DNA of 64,000 nt from Actibacterium atlanticum (GCF_000671395.1 NZ_AQQY01000001.1:186001-250000); one strand, 5' to 3'. Positions 37,786 through 46,833 are shown, counted from the stretch's first letter. The notes: a model not told the origin generated them from the letters alone. Numbers and translations: made by a program.

Positions 37786-38768
37786 TGAAACCTCATCTTC
37801 CGTTGCGCAAAATGGTGCGCGAGCTGCGCGATCATCCCTCCATTCGCGGAAAGCTGGATATTGCTGCAAGCACGCGGACACTGGGCCTGACCTCGCAAAG
37901 CGATGGCCAGCCCGGAGACGATTGCGCGGTTTTGCCATCAGGGGATGGTTTTGATCTTTTCTCGTGCGAGGGGTTCATCAACGCCTTTGTCAAAACAGAC
38001 CCGTGGTTCGCGGGCTGGTGCGGTGTGATGGTGAATATCTCGGACATCCTTTCCATGGGGGGGCGTCCGCGCGCGGTGACCAACGCAATCTGGGCGCCCA
38101 ATGCCGAGCAGGCGCAACCGGTTCTGGCGGGCATGAAAGCTGCTTCGCAGGCCTATGGCGTTCCTGTGGTTGGAGGGCATACAAACCTGCATACGGACGA
38201 CCTGCAGCTATCCGTTTCGATTTTGGGTCATGCGAAGTCTTTGATTTCCAGCTTCGACGCACGGCCCGGAGATGTTTTAATCTGCGCGATAGATTTGCGG
38301 GGCAGTTATCGCGAACCATTCGACAATTGGAACGCCGCGCTGACCACGCCGCCCGCAAAACTGCGAGAGGCCATGGCGATATTGCCGTCGCTGGCAGAGT
38401 CAGGCCTTGTCACCGCAGGAAAAGACATAAGTCAGGGCGGGATTCTGGGAACGGCTCTGATGTTGGCCGAGGCGTCGGGTGTTTCGATGGAAATCCAGCT
38501 TGAGGCGCTTCCAAAGCCTGTGGGGGTGGACCTGCCGCGCTGGCTTCGCAGTTTCCCCAGTTTCGGTTTTCTACTGTCGGCGCGCCCCGAAAATGCGCAG
38601 GCGGTTTGTGCGGCCTTCACCCGGCACGGCATTTCCGCCGCCGCCTGCGGCGACGTAAGCGACGGCAGCGCCGTTCAGATCACCGAACGCGAAGGCACCG
38701 CATTGTTCTGGGATTACGAACGCACGCCATATCTGAACCTGTCCGCAAAAGAGGCCTCCAATGCCTGA
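37785..38768 (+). CDS. AIR synthase-related protein, Sll0787 family (Nit1C gene 5)
   Basis: ATP-dependent PurM-like protein of 327 residues. The N-terminal domain has PGDDCAVLPSGDG near 45 and MVNISDILSMGGRPRAVTNA near 82. The C-terminal domain has GKDISQGGILGTALMLAEAS near 210. PurM/ThiL/SelD relatives activate an amide, phosphate or selenide with ATP, so this could activate an intermediate of the Nit1C product. ATG 37785 overlaps the previous stop; a GTG immediately before it is an alternative. The end overlaps the next gene by 8 bases. Confidence 0.88.
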   Translation: MKPHLPLRKMVRELRDHPSIRGKLDIAASTRTLGLTSQSDGQPGDDCAVLPSGDGFDLFSCEGFINAFVKTDPWFAGWCGVMVNISDILSMGGRPRAVTNAIWAPNAEQAQPVLAGMKAASQAYGVPVVGGHTNLHTDDLQLSVSILGHAKSLISSFDARPGDVLICAIDLRGSYREPFDNWNAALTTPPAKLREAMAILPSLAESGLVTAGKDISQGGILGTALMLAEASGVSMEIQLEALPKPVGVDLPRWLRSFPSFGFLLSARPENAQAVCAAFTRHGISAAACGDVSDGSAVQITEREGTALFWDYERTPYLNLSAKEASNA

Positions 38769-39039
38769 GACCCGATTCACCGTTCGATGGCCGGATGGCC
38801 AGATCGAGCAATGCTATTCCCCCTCTACAGTTGTGAATGACTTCCTTGCCGCCGATACGACCTATCCGCTGGATGATTTCGTCACGCGTTGCCGCATCGC
38901 GCTTGAAAAGGCCAGCACACGCGTCGAAGCCAAGTTTGGCTATCGCTGCTCTAGCGCCGAAGCTCAGCTGACAGCGATTGAGCGCAAGGCCAGCACTTTC
39001 TCTCTCCCGGCAGATGTGACCTGCCTTTCGATCACATGA
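38761..39039 (+). CDS. MSMEG_0570 family protein (Nit1C gene 6)
   Basis: Small 92-residue protein with the family pattern FTVRWPDGQIEQCYSPSTVV, a central DFV..C.IAL segment and a C-terminal cysteine-containing strand. MSMEG_0570 proteins are annotated as nitrogen-starvation responsive; no activity is known. Three cysteines (about residues 18, 44 and 63) could bind a metal. Translationally coupled at its 5' end. Confidence 0.85.
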   Translation: MPETRFTVRWPDGQIEQCYSPSTVVNDFLAADTTYPLDDFVTRCRIALEKASTRVEAKFGYRCSSAEAQLTAIERKASTFSLPADVTCLSIT

Positions 39040-39049
39040 GGAACGCAAT

Positions 39050-40306
39050 ATGACACATCGCGATCATAAATCCGTTGTTATCGTCGGTGGCGGTCAGGCC
39101 GGTTTGTCTGTCAGCTACTATCTTTGTAAGGAAGGCTTGGATCACGTTGTTTTGGAACGACACAAAAAGTTCCATTCCTGGCGCAACAATCGTTGGGATA
39201 CATTTTGTCTGGTGACGCCGAACTGGCAGTGCCGCCTGCCGGATTTCCCCTATCAGGGAAGTGATCCCCACGGCTTCATGGTCAAAGACGAGATCACAGA
39301 TTACCTGGATGCCTTTGCCGAAAGCTTCGCCCCTCCGGTGGTTGAAAACTGCACGGTCACGAAGATATCCAAGCGCCCTGGTGGCGGGTATCTGATCGAC
39401 AGCAGTCAGGGCAATTATTCAAGCGATCAGGTTGTGATTGCAACGGGTGGCTACGACAACCCAATCGTGCCGCCCTATGCCGACAAACTGGACCCATCAA
39501 TCACGCAAATGCATTCGGTGGAATATCGCCGCCCCGAGCAAATGCCCGAAGGGGCGACGCTGGTGGTTGGGACCGGGCAATCGGGTGTCCAGTTGATGGA
39601 AGACCTGCATCTGGCCGGGCGTGATGTCCATCTGGCGGTAGGCCCCGCGCCGCGGGCGCCGCGGATGTATCGCGGTCGGGATTCAACAGATTGGCTTTAT
39701 GAAATGGGGCATTATGCGATCACCATTGATCAGCACCCCAACCCGGAACATGCGGTCACCAAGACCAACCATTACATGACAGGGCGAGACGGCGGTCACG
39801 AAATCGACCTGCGCAAGTTCGCCCGCGAAGGGGTGTCGCTTTATGGCTCGGTCAGTGGGATGGACGGGAAAACGATCCAGTTCCTGCCCGACCTAGAGGC
39901 CAATCTGGATGACGCGGACGAAAGCTATGTCGGTATTCGCGACGCCATCGACGCCCATATCAAAGACAACAACATTGATGCGCCACACGAGCCCGCGTTT
40001 GAAAAAGTCTGGCGGCCAGAGCAGGAAATCACCGCGATCGATTGCGAAAAAGAGGGAATCACATCTGTTCTCTGGGCCATTGGTTTTCGGCCGGATTACA
40101 GCTGGATTGAGGTCGACGTTTTTGATGCACGTGGGCGGCCGGTCTATGAGCGAGGCGTTTGCCAGGAGGATGGGTTCTACTTTGTCGGACTTGGCTGGCT
40201 GAACACTTGGGGGTCAGGGCGTTTTCTGGGCATCAACGAAGACTCTCGCCATCTGGCGGATCAGATCTCAGCCAAGGCGAAATCCGCGCTTCAGGTTGCC
40301 TCATGA
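39050..40306 (+). CDS. Flavin-dependent oxidoreductase, MSMEG_0569 family (Nit1C gene 7)
   Basis: Flavoprotein monooxygenase-like protein of 418 residues. The FAD Rossmann motif is VVIVGGGQAGLSVSYYL (residues 6-22). The fingerprint HSWRNNRWDTFCLVTPNW follows, and the NADPH site is LVVGTGQSGVQLMEDL near 170. This resembles Baeyer-Villiger and N-hydroxylating enzymes, so it may oxidise an amine or oxime in the pathway (inference). The start is preceded by GAGGAA 5 bases upstream, and the stop overlaps the last gene (ATGA). Confidence 0.9.
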   Translation: MTHRDHKSVVIVGGGQAGLSVSYYLCKEGLDHVVLERHKKFHSWRNNRWDTFCLVTPNWQCRLPDFPYQGSDPHGFMVKDEITDYLDAFAESFAPPVVENCTVTKISKRPGGGYLIDSSQGNYSSDQVVIATGGYDNPIVPPYADKLDPSITQMHSVEYRRPEQMPEGATLVVGTGQSGVQLMEDLHLAGRDVHLAVGPAPRAPRMYRGRDSTDWLYEMGHYAITIDQHPNPEHAVTKTNHYMTGRDGGHEIDLRKFAREGVSLYGSVSGMDGKTIQFLPDLEANLDDADESYVGIRDAIDAHIKDNNIDAPHEPAFEKVWRPEQEITAIDCEKEGITSVLWAIGFRPDYSWIEVDVFDARGRPVYERGVCQEDGFYFVGLGWLNTWGSGRFLGINEDSRHLADQISAKAKSALQVAS

Positions 40307-41109
40307 CCAACGCAGCAATCGCCCGGACACCGTCGCATCAGCGCCAAAACGTTGTTACGCTCGGCATGGCGCAGCTGGCGCCCAAAGGCATCTCTGAAGA
40401 TTGGTGGCTAAAGTATTTGGGCGATGTGCACTGGCAATTGATCGCAGACGCTGTCGGGCAAAACACGACGGTGTTTCGTGATGCGCAGGGGCGCCAGCTT
40501 TATGCCGCCTTCTGCGCGACAGAGTTCAAGCAACTTCTGCCCGATCTGGTCGGGCTGGGGCAGGAGGTCAAGGTGCAGTCAGCCCTTTGGGCTGTGGGTC
40601 GAAGCCGCATTCAATCCAATCACCGTCTTCTTGTAAACAATCAGGAGGTGGCGCAGTTCAGGCTTGTATCAACGTTCGTGGCCCACTTGAAAGCGGGCGT
40701 GAATGCAAGTGTTCGGCGCACAACGCCCTATTTGATTCCGGTGCTCGCGCCCGCCCCGGATGACTTCGCACAGATCGCCTCGGCGCAGGCAAAGGCAACA
40801 AAGAAGGGGGCCATGAACGCCATTAACCAAGTTACGCTGCCGACCTATTTCGGGACCGATTTCAACGCGGTGGGCTTGCTGTACTTTCCAAGCTTCACAC
40901 GCCTGTTCGAACAAGCCGAAGTCGCCCTTGCAGATAGGGTCACATGGAGCCCGGTACGACATCGCCGGGTGCTGTACTTCGGCAATATCGAAGCGGGTGA
41001 AACTGTGGTGGGGGCAGGGGGCGCGGGCAATTGTTTCGAGTTGTGGAAAAACTGCGATGGGCCTGCCGCTTCGGGCATGCTGGCGCATTGTTCGCTGACC
41101 CGGTTTTGA
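40303..41109 (+). CDS. LnmK/Pnap_2097-like biosynthetic protein (Nit1C gene 8)
   Basis: A 268-residue protein ending the operon. Its pattern (LGMAQLAPKGISEDWWLKYLG, then QVTLPTYFGTDFNAVGLLYF and VRHRRVLYFGNIEAGETVV) resembles the double hot-dog family that includes the LnmK acyltransferase/decarboxylase and the Pnap_2097 group often found in such clusters. That assignment is by recollection of the family and is moderate. The role could be acyl transfer onto a carrier or thioester processing. Coupled by ATGA to the flavoprotein gene. No terminator is obvious after it. Confidence 0.7.
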   Translation: MTNAAIARTPSHQRQNVVTLGMAQLAPKGISEDWWLKYLGDVHWQLIADAVGQNTTVFRDAQGRQLYAAFCATEFKQLLPDLVGLGQEVKVQSALWAVGRSRIQSNHRLLVNNQEVAQFRLVSTFVAHLKAGVNASVRRTTPYLIPVLAPAPDDFAQIASAQAKATKKGAMNAINQVTLPTYFGTDFNAVGLLYFPSFTRLFEQAEVALADRVTWSPVRHRRVLYFGNIEAGETVVGAGGAGNCFELWKNCDGPAASGMLAHCSLTRF

Positions 41110-41185
41110 ACCCGTGCGACTTTCAGGCGACGGAATTGGCATTCCTTAGACCCTAAGAAACATGGCCCGGCGGCTCCTGACTGCG

Positions 41186-41824
41186 TTATGCGGTCAGCGC
41201 ATGCGCCAGACGTGCAGCCGCGGTGACGCCATCTAAAACCCTCAGGTCCAACATACGGCGCAAATCGTCGGCGATGGTGACGGCGCCGGCACATCCCAAA
41301 ATCACGGCGCCGGTTTGTGCGGGCAAGTTCTGAGCGGCGCTGGCAAAGGCCTGTGCCGCGGCGCGCGGTGCGCTTTCAAGCTTGAGCACCGGCACATCTG
41401 CGGCAATGACGGTGGGCACGGCCGCGCCAAAGCCAAGCTGTTGGATATTGGCCCGGATCACCGGAACGGCGGCGTGCACCGTCGTTATGACGGCTGTTGG
41501 CCCGGGCAGCAGGCTGGCCACCACGAAACTGGCCTGTCCGATCCCGATGACCGGACAATCGGCCAAAAGCTGTGCCTGACGAAGGCCGGTGTCATCGAAA
41601 CAGGCGATGATAATGGCGCACGCGCCCTGATCCGAAGCTTTTTGAACCAGCTCCAGCAGCGGGGGCACCGCTTTGGCACCGTCTTCGGGGCCTTCTATCG
41701 CCCGTGGTCCCAAGGTCGAGGTCCAGCCCTCGAAGGTTACCTCGGGCGCGGCAGCGCGGGCCGCGGTCAGGGCGCTTTGGGTCATGGATTGCGTGCTGTT
41801 GGGGTTGATCAGGATAACAGTCAC
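41186..41824 (-). CDS. Asp/Glu/hydantoin racemase-family protein
   Basis: A 212-residue member of the Asp/Glu racemase superfamily. Near the N-terminus is LINPNSTQSMTQ. The two catalytic cysteines are visible in IIACFDDTGLRQA near 75 and VILGCAGAVTIADD near 178, as in hydantoin and aspartate racemases. It probably inverts or cleaves an amino-acid derivative brought in by the ABC transporter whose genes precede it. The start is taken as GTG 41824, five bases after the permease stop; an ATG nine codons upstream would overlap that permease. Confidence 0.85.
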   Translation of the reverse strand: MTVILINPNSTQSMTQSALTAARAAAPEVTFEGWTSTLGPRAIEGPEDGAKAVPPLLELVQKASDQGACAIIIACFDDTGLRQAQLLADCPVIGIGQASFVVASLLPGPTAVITTVHAAVPVIRANIQQLGFGAAVPTVIAADVPVLKLESAPRAAAQAFASAAQNLPAQTGAVILGCAGAVTIADDLRRMLDLRVLDGVTAAARLAHALTA

Positions 41825-41828
41825 GGGG

Positions 41829-42665
41829 TCAGACCATCCCCTTGCCAGCATCCGAGCTTTTATCCTTGCGCCGCGACGACACCCAGACCGCTAGGAAGAA
41901 CAGGCCGATGACGCAAAGAGAGAAGAAGGTGGTCAGCGTGCCCAAAGCAAAGATCACCGGCGTAGTCACATTGGTTGTCATGCCAAAGATTTCCAGCGGC
42001 AGCGTGTTGTAGCTGCCCGAGGTCAGCAAGGTGCGGGCAAATTCATCATAGCTGAGCGTGAAGCCAAACAGCGCGACCCCCAGCAACGAGGGCGCGATGA
42101 TCGGCAGCACCACATGGGCAATGGTCTGCCACGAGGTCGCGCCCAGATCGCGCGCGGCTTCCTCATAGCTTTTGTCAAAGCGATTGAAGACGGCGAACAT
42201 GATCAACAGGCCAAAGGGCAGGGTCCAGGTCAGTTGGCTGCCATAGCCCGAGCTGGCCCAATGCACCGGCAGGCCCAGTTGGTTGAAGATCAGCCCAACC
42301 CCCAGCGACACAAGGATCGACGGGATCACCAAAGATGCAATCGCCATATAGAACAGCAGGCCAGACCCTTTGAAACGTTTGCGAAACGCCAGCCCGCCCA
42401 GCACCGAGACAACGACGGTGGTGACCATCACCATCATCCCCAAGGCGAAAGAGCGCCGGAAACTGCCCCAGATATCCCCCACGGCCTGTTCCTGAAACAG
42501 ATCACGGAACCAATGGAGCGACACACCGTTCATCGGAAAGGTCAGCCCGCCCTGTGGCCCCTGAAAGCTGAGGACCCCGATGGTCAGCACAGGCCCGTAT
42601 AAAAACAGCACAAACAGCGCGAAGAAGACGGCAAGGATGTAAAAACTGCGGCTTCGTTTTTCCAT
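41829..42665 (-). CDS. ABC transporter permease (PotC-like)
   Basis: Inner-membrane permease of 278 residues with six transmembrane helices. The EAA loop toward the C-terminus is EEAARDLGATSWQTIAHVVLPIIAP, near 180-204. Belongs to the polyamine/opine/Fe-type permease family (PotC, PhnV). It pairs with the PotB-like permease whose stop lies 3 bases before its start. Substrate unknown. Confidence 0.9.
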   Translation of the reverse strand: MEKRSRSFYILAVFFALFVLFLYGPVLTIGVLSFQGPQGGLTFPMNGVSLHWFRDLFQEQAVGDIWGSFRRSFALGMMVMVTTVVVSVLGGLAFRKRFKGSGLLFYMAIASLVIPSILVSLGVGLIFNQLGLPVHWASSGYGSQLTWTLPFGLLIMFAVFNRFDKSYEEAARDLGATSWQTIAHVVLPIIAPSLLGVALFGFTLSYDEFARTLLTSGSYNTLPLEIFGMTTNVTTPVIFALGTLTTFFSLCVIGLFFLAVWVSSRRKDKSSDAGKGMV

Positions 42666-42668
42666 GGC

Positions 42669-43517
42669 TCACAGCTCCTTTCGGATGTCGACGAGGCGCA
42701 ACAAAAGCGCGATGACGATCAGCACGGTGCACAACAACACCACCGCCGTCGCCGAGGCCGAAGGGTATTGCAGCAGGCTGATGTCGTTCGAGATCAGCCG
42801 CCCGACATTGGCGCGTTGCGAGCCCGACATGAAGCGCACGGTGATGAAATCGCCCATCACCAGCGTGGTGACAAAAATCGTACCGATCATGACGCCGGGT
42901 TTGCACAGCGGCATGATTACATGGCGCAGGGTCTGCCAGCCGCTGGCACCATTGTCGCGGGCGGCCTCGATCAACGAGCGGTCAATTCGCATCATCGAAT
43001 TGAAAATCGGCACCACCATGAACAGGGTGTACAGATGAACAAAGGCCAATATTACGCTGAAATCGCTAAATAAAAGCCATTCTAGGGGTTCGTCGATAAC
43101 ACCCATGCTGATCAAAGCCGAATTGGCCAGACCATTGCGGCCCAGAAAGGGAATCCAGCTGATCATACGGATGATATTTGACGTCCAGAAAGGGATTGTG
43201 CACAGCAGGAACAGCCCGATTTGCCACTTCAGGCTGCGGACCTCGAAGGCCAGAAAATAGGCAACGCTAAAGCCGATCAGCAGGGTGATGATCCAGGTGA
43301 TGGCCGTATATTTAAATGTGTTTAAGAACACCGTGTAAGTCACTGGTGAACTGAACAAAAACTCGTAGTTGTCCAGCTGAAAGGTCGGGTAGATCGAATA
43401 CTCGGTCGCGCCCCAGAAGCTGACGATCGCGATCATGATAATGGGGGCAACAAGGAAGCCAAGCAGCACGAACGCCATTGGGGCGGCTTGCAGCCAAGCG
43501 GTGATCTGTTTGCTCAT
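42669..43517 (-). CDS. ABC transporter permease (PotB-like)
   Basis: Permease of 282 residues with six helices and the EAA loop IEAARDNGASGWQTLRHVIM near residue 195. Partner of the PotC-like protein. The start ATG 43517 lies just after a strong hairpin (43542-43565) separating it from the binding-protein gene; an upstream in-frame ATG at 43565 sits within that hairpin and is unlikely. Confidence 0.9.
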   Translation of the reverse strand: MSKQITAWLQAAPMAFVLLGFLVAPIIMIAIVSFWGATEYSIYPTFQLDNYEFLFSSPVTYTVFLNTFKYTAITWIITLLIGFSVAYFLAFEVRSLKWQIGLFLLCTIPFWTSNIIRMISWIPFLGRNGLANSALISMGVIDEPLEWLLFSDFSVILAFVHLYTLFMVVPIFNSMMRIDRSLIEAARDNGASGWQTLRHVIMPLCKPGVMIGTIFVTTLVMGDFITVRFMSGSQRANVGRLISNDISLLQYPSASATAVVLLCTVLIVIALLLRLVDIRKEL

Positions 43518-43541
43518 TCTTGGATCGGCCTTGCTGGGGTT

Positions 43542-43565
43542 GTGCAGGGGCCAACGCCCCTGCAC
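43542..43565 (-). terminator. Intercistronic hairpin between binding-protein and permease genes
   Basis: 10-bp stem GTGCAGGGGC / GCCCCTGCAC with a CAAC loop. There is no T-tract on the minus strand. In transporter operons such structures commonly protect the upstream binding-protein mRNA and lower permease expression. Confidence 0.7.
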
Positions 43566-43574
43566 GAAGTTGTA

Positions 43575-44849
43575 TTAAGCGGCGATGAATTCGTTCCACT
43601 TGCGGACCATGTACTGGTTTTCGGCCATGACCGAGTTCCAGCAGGCGACTGCCCCCATGCGGTCGTAGAACGAGCCGCCGTCGCGCGTTTCGCCCGCGCC
43701 AGCCAGCTTGTCGCCGAAGGGCGAGGTGATGTCGGCGGTCGATTCCTTGCCTTCGAACCAATAGCCCCACTCGTTTTCCGACATGTAGTCCTTGGAGGTT
43801 TCCGGCACAGCCGAGTAATAGCCCTGACGCATCAGGAAGCCGCCAACCCAGCCCGACAGGTACCAGTTGATGTACTCGTAAGCTGCGTCCAGCTCCATGC
43901 CCGACAGCGAAGCCGACAGACCGATGCCGCCCCCCCAGCTGCGATAGCCTTCTTTCAGCGGCTGATACACGCACGGGATCCCGCGCGAGCGCACGGCGGT
44001 GATGGCGGGTGACCACATGGATTGGATCACGACCTCGCCTGATGCCATCAGGTTGACGCTTTCGTCGAAAGATTTCCAGAAGGCGCGGAACTGACCGGCT
44101 TTCTTGGCTTCGGTGAAGATCGCGATGGTCTTGTCGATCTCTTCCTTGGTCATGTTGCCTTTGTCGCCATAGGTGACTTCGCCCATCGCTTCGCAGACCA
44201 TGGCCATGTCCATGATGCCGATCGACGAGATATCCAGGATCGAGGCCTTGCCCTTGAATTCGGGGTTCAGCAGTTCTGTCCAGCTGGTGATCGGGCGACC
44301 GATCAGATCAGGGCGGATGCCCAGCGTGTCGGCGTTGTAGATGGTCGGGATCAGGGTCATCCAACCGCTTTCATTGTCGACAAATTCGGTGCCGCCGGGG
44401 CCGTCAACAAAGCCCACCGTGTGGGGCGCGGTGCCTTGGGCGATGGTGCTTTCGGGGGTCAGTTTGCCGTTGCGGAAAATGCCGACGATCTTGTCGTAAT
44501 TGGCGATCTTGCTGGCGTCCATGGCCTGAAGGTTGCCGGTGGGCCAGACCTTTTTGGCGACGAAATATTCGATGTCGGCAATGTCAAAGCTGTCGGGCTG
44601 GGTAGCCGCGCGTTGGGTAACACTGTCGGTGTCCAGCGCGGTCATTTCCAGATTGATGCCCAGATCTTCTTTTACCTTGGTGGCCACCTCATTCAGGTTC
44701 GACACACCGGTACCGAACTGGCGCAGGGTGATGTTCTTGGTTTCCTGACCCCAGACCATCGGGGCGGGTAAGGTCGAGGCGGCCAGCGCGGCGCCCCCTG
44801 ATTTCAGCAATGAGCGTCGGCTATAGCGCACTTTCGAAATTGTGGTCAT
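43575..44849 (-). CDS. Tat-exported extracellular solute-binding protein (polyamine-type)
   Basis: Periplasmic binding protein of 424 residues. The N-terminus has a twin-arginine signal (RRSLLKSGGAALAAS, residues 11-25). The rest is a PotD/PotF-like family 1 binding fold with NADTLGIRPDLIG and the hinge region DLAYEYI-like segment ELDAAYEYINWYLSG near 345. The Tat route suggests folding or cofactor binding before export. It delivers substrate to the two permeases downstream. It follows the ATPase gene by 38 bases. Confidence 0.9.
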   Translation of the reverse strand: MTTISKVRYSRRSLLKSGGAALAASTLPAPMVWGQETKNITLRQFGTGVSNLNEVATKVKEDLGINLEMTALDTDSVTQRAATQPDSFDIADIEYFVAKKVWPTGNLQAMDASKIANYDKIVGIFRNGKLTPESTIAQGTAPHTVGFVDGPGGTEFVDNESGWMTLIPTIYNADTLGIRPDLIGRPITSWTELLNPEFKGKASILDISSIGIMDMAMVCEAMGEVTYGDKGNMTKEEIDKTIAIFTEAKKAGQFRAFWKSFDESVNLMASGEVVIQSMWSPAITAVRSRGIPCVYQPLKEGYRSWGGGIGLSASLSGMELDAAYEYINWYLSGWVGGFLMRQGYYSAVPETSKDYMSENEWGYWFEGKESTADITSPFGDKLAGAGETRDGGSFYDRMGAVACWNSVMAENQYMVRKWNEFIAA

Positions 44850-44887
44850 CTCTTCTTCCTCTCTGTTCTGCGTTTAGTGGTTCTGAG

Positions 44888-45871
44888 TTAGGCAAGCACC
44901 GGATGCGCGACCCGGTCTTCCCAGTCGATCCCGATCGTCTGGCCGGGTTCGCTTGGGTTGTCGAAAAACTGTGCGTCAGGCAGCAGCGCGGTGATTTCCT
45001 GCCCGCCCGCGACCTGTGCGGTCAGCGCAACATGAGCGCCTTGGTATTCAATTGCTGTGACCTGACCTTCCATGCGGCCGGTTTGTGCATCAGTGATACG
45101 CATCTGATCGGACCGCAGGGCGATGTGGCCTTGTGGCATCTGCAGCACGTTGTGCCCGCCCATGAACCGCGCAACAAAGGCGGTTTTGGGGCTGTTAAAT
45201 ACCTCGCGCGCGGGGCCGGCCTGTTCGATTTTGGCGTTGTTCATAACGATGATTTCATCGGCCAGCGCCAAGGCTTCGTCTTGCCCGTGGGTGACGTGGA
45301 TAAAGCTGATCCCCAGTTCGCGTTGCAGGCGTTTCAGCTCGGCCCGCATGCGGATGCGCAGGAACGGGTCAAGCGCGGACAGCGGTTCATCCAGCAACAA
45401 GACCTGAGGCCGCGTGATCAGCGCACGCGCCAGTGCGACACGTTGCTGCTGCCCGCCCGAAAGCTGATCGGGGATGCGGTCTGCCAGCGCGGTCATTTCG
45501 ACCAGCTCTAGCATTTCCATGGCCCGTTTATCGCGTGTGGGTTTGTCTTCGCCAGCCATGCGCAGGCTAAAGGCCACGTTATCGCGCACGCTTAGGTGCG
45601 GAAACAGTGCATAATTCTGAAACATCATCGCCGTGCCGCGCTTTGCCGGAGCCAGATGCGAGATATCGCGCCCCCCTAGCACCACCGACCCATCCGAGAC
45701 GCTTTCATGCCCGGCGATCATCCGCAGCGTTGACGACTTACCACATCCTGAAGGACCGAGCAGGCAGGCATAGACTCCGGTTTTGAAGTGATGTGCGATT
45801 GCGTCCACGGCGACGGTGCCTCCGTAGCGTTTGGTCAGTGCAATCAGTTCAAGGTCTGTGTTGATCGTCAT
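44888..45871 (-). CDS. ABC transporter ATP-binding protein (PotA-like)
   Basis: ATPase of 327 residues. Walker [17 protein letters not shown] near 39, signature [15 protein letters not shown] near 138, Walker [13 protein letters not shown] near 158, and a C-terminal TOBE domain (about 250-320) as in PotA. It is the first gene of the minus-strand operon ATPase - binding protein - permease - permease - racemase, divergent from an FCD regulator. Confidence 0.92.
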   Translation of the reverse strand: MTINTDLELIALTKRYGGTVAVDAIAHHFKTGVYACLLGPSGCGKSSTLRMIAGHESVSDGSVVLGGRDISHLAPAKRGTAMMFQNYALFPHLSVRDNVAFSLRMAGEDKPTRDKRAMEMLELVEMTALADRIPDQLSGGQQQRVALARALITRPQVLLLDEPLSALDPFLRIRMRAELKRLQRELGISFIHVTHGQDEALALADEIIVMNNAKIEQAGPAREVFNSPKTAFVARFMGGHNVLQMPQGHIALRSDQMRITDAQTGRMEGQVTAIEYQGAHVALTAQVAGGQEITALLPDAQFFDNPSEPGQTIGIDWEDRVAHPVLA

Positions 45872-46001
45872 GGGATGCCCTTGCTGAGGATGTTTTCAGC
45901 AGGCGGTGGAACATCGGCTCAATGAAAGATTTTTCGCGGCAACCAAGGGGGTGGTTTCAGAAATGCGCAAAAAATTGTCGCTCGTTTTGCTGCGGCGCAG
46001 G

Positions 46002-46030
46002 AATTTTGTGCGCAAAATTGTATACAATTT
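46002..46030. promoter_or_regulatory. Overlapping palindromic operators of the FCD regulator
   Basis: Two palindromes overlap: AATTTTG-TGCG-CAAAATT (46002-46019) and the perfect 16-mer AAATTGTATACAATTT (46015-46030). TTGTATACAA is the form of site expected for FadR-type (FCD) GntR proteins. Position between the ABC operon (-) and the FCD regulator (+), 78 bases before its ATG, fits control of both. Confidence 0.7.
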
Positions 46031-46107
46031 GATTTTGCGGTGAATACGAAGGCCAATCGCCTTGCATAAGATTCGGGGGCGCTTCATGCTTGGGGCAGGA
46101 GCTTTTC

Positions 46108-46818
46108 ATGACCAACGCCGTGCCCAATCCAGAATTCGTCAAACCCACGATCAGCGGCCCCGGCGCCAAGCTGGTAAGCGCGTTGAGTCTGGCGATCCAC
46201 GAACACAAGCTGCTTCCCGGTACCAAGCTGGGCGAAGATGAGTTGAGCGAGATTTTCAATGTCTCGCGGACGGTGGTGCGTGCGGCCCTGCAGGCGTTGT
46301 CGCATTCCGAGCTGGTCGAACTGAAACGCAACCGGGGCGCGTTTGTTTCCCAACCCACCGTGCGTGAGGCGCGCGAAGTCTTTGAAGCGCGGGCTTTGCT
46401 GGAGCCGCGCACGGCGCGTTCAGCAGCCGAACGTATGAATGAGGATGCGCTGGCGCGGCTGAAGGCACATATCAAGGCCGAACACGATGCCATCGCCGCA
46501 GGCGAGTCCGGCAAAGCCCTGCGCCTTTCTGGGCACTTCCATATCGAGATTTCCCATATCGCGGATCAGACCACGATCGCCGGTTTTATCGAGCGGCTGG
46601 TGGCGCGGTCCTCGTTGATCATCGCTTTGTATTGGAAACGCCAAAGCGCCTTGTGCGAAAAGCATGCGCATCATGCGCTGGTTGATGCCTTGGGGCGCGG
46701 CGACGGGGACGAGGCAGAAGAGCTTATGAAAAGCCATCTGCTGGACATTGTCACGGCGCTGGATTTGCGCGATGCCCCGGCACCCGCCGTCAACCTGAGC
46801 GACATCCTGACACCGTAA
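46108..46818 (+). CDS. GntR-family regulator with FCD domain, divergent from the ABC operon
   Basis: Transcription factor of 236 residues. The winged helix spans about 15-85 (PGTKLGEDELSEIFNVSRTV then VRAALQALSH). The FCD domain (about 95-220) has ARALLEPRTAR, the histidine in HFHIEISHIADQ near 150 and EKHAHHALVDALGRGD near 193. GGAG lies 9 bases before ATG 46108. It probably represses the adjacent transporter operon through the palindromes at 46002-46030. Confidence 0.92.
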   Translation: MTNAVPNPEFVKPTISGPGAKLVSALSLAIHEHKLLPGTKLGEDELSEIFNVSRTVVRAALQALSHSELVELKRNRGAFVSQPTVREAREVFEARALLEPRTARSAAERMNEDALARLKAHIKAEHDAIAAGESGKALRLSGHFHIEISHIADQTTIAGFIERLVARSSLIIALYWKRQSALCEKHAHHALVDALGRGDGDEAEELMKSHLLDIVTALDLRDAPAPAVNLSDILTP

Positions 46819-46833
46819 CGCGTTTTCGCGCGT

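Noticed and set aside
38861-38880. CCTATCCGCTGGATG resembling the exopolysaccharide palindrome
   Set aside because: It has a 3-base spacer, an incomplete right arm and lies inside a coding sequence (MSMEG_0570 gene); chance match.
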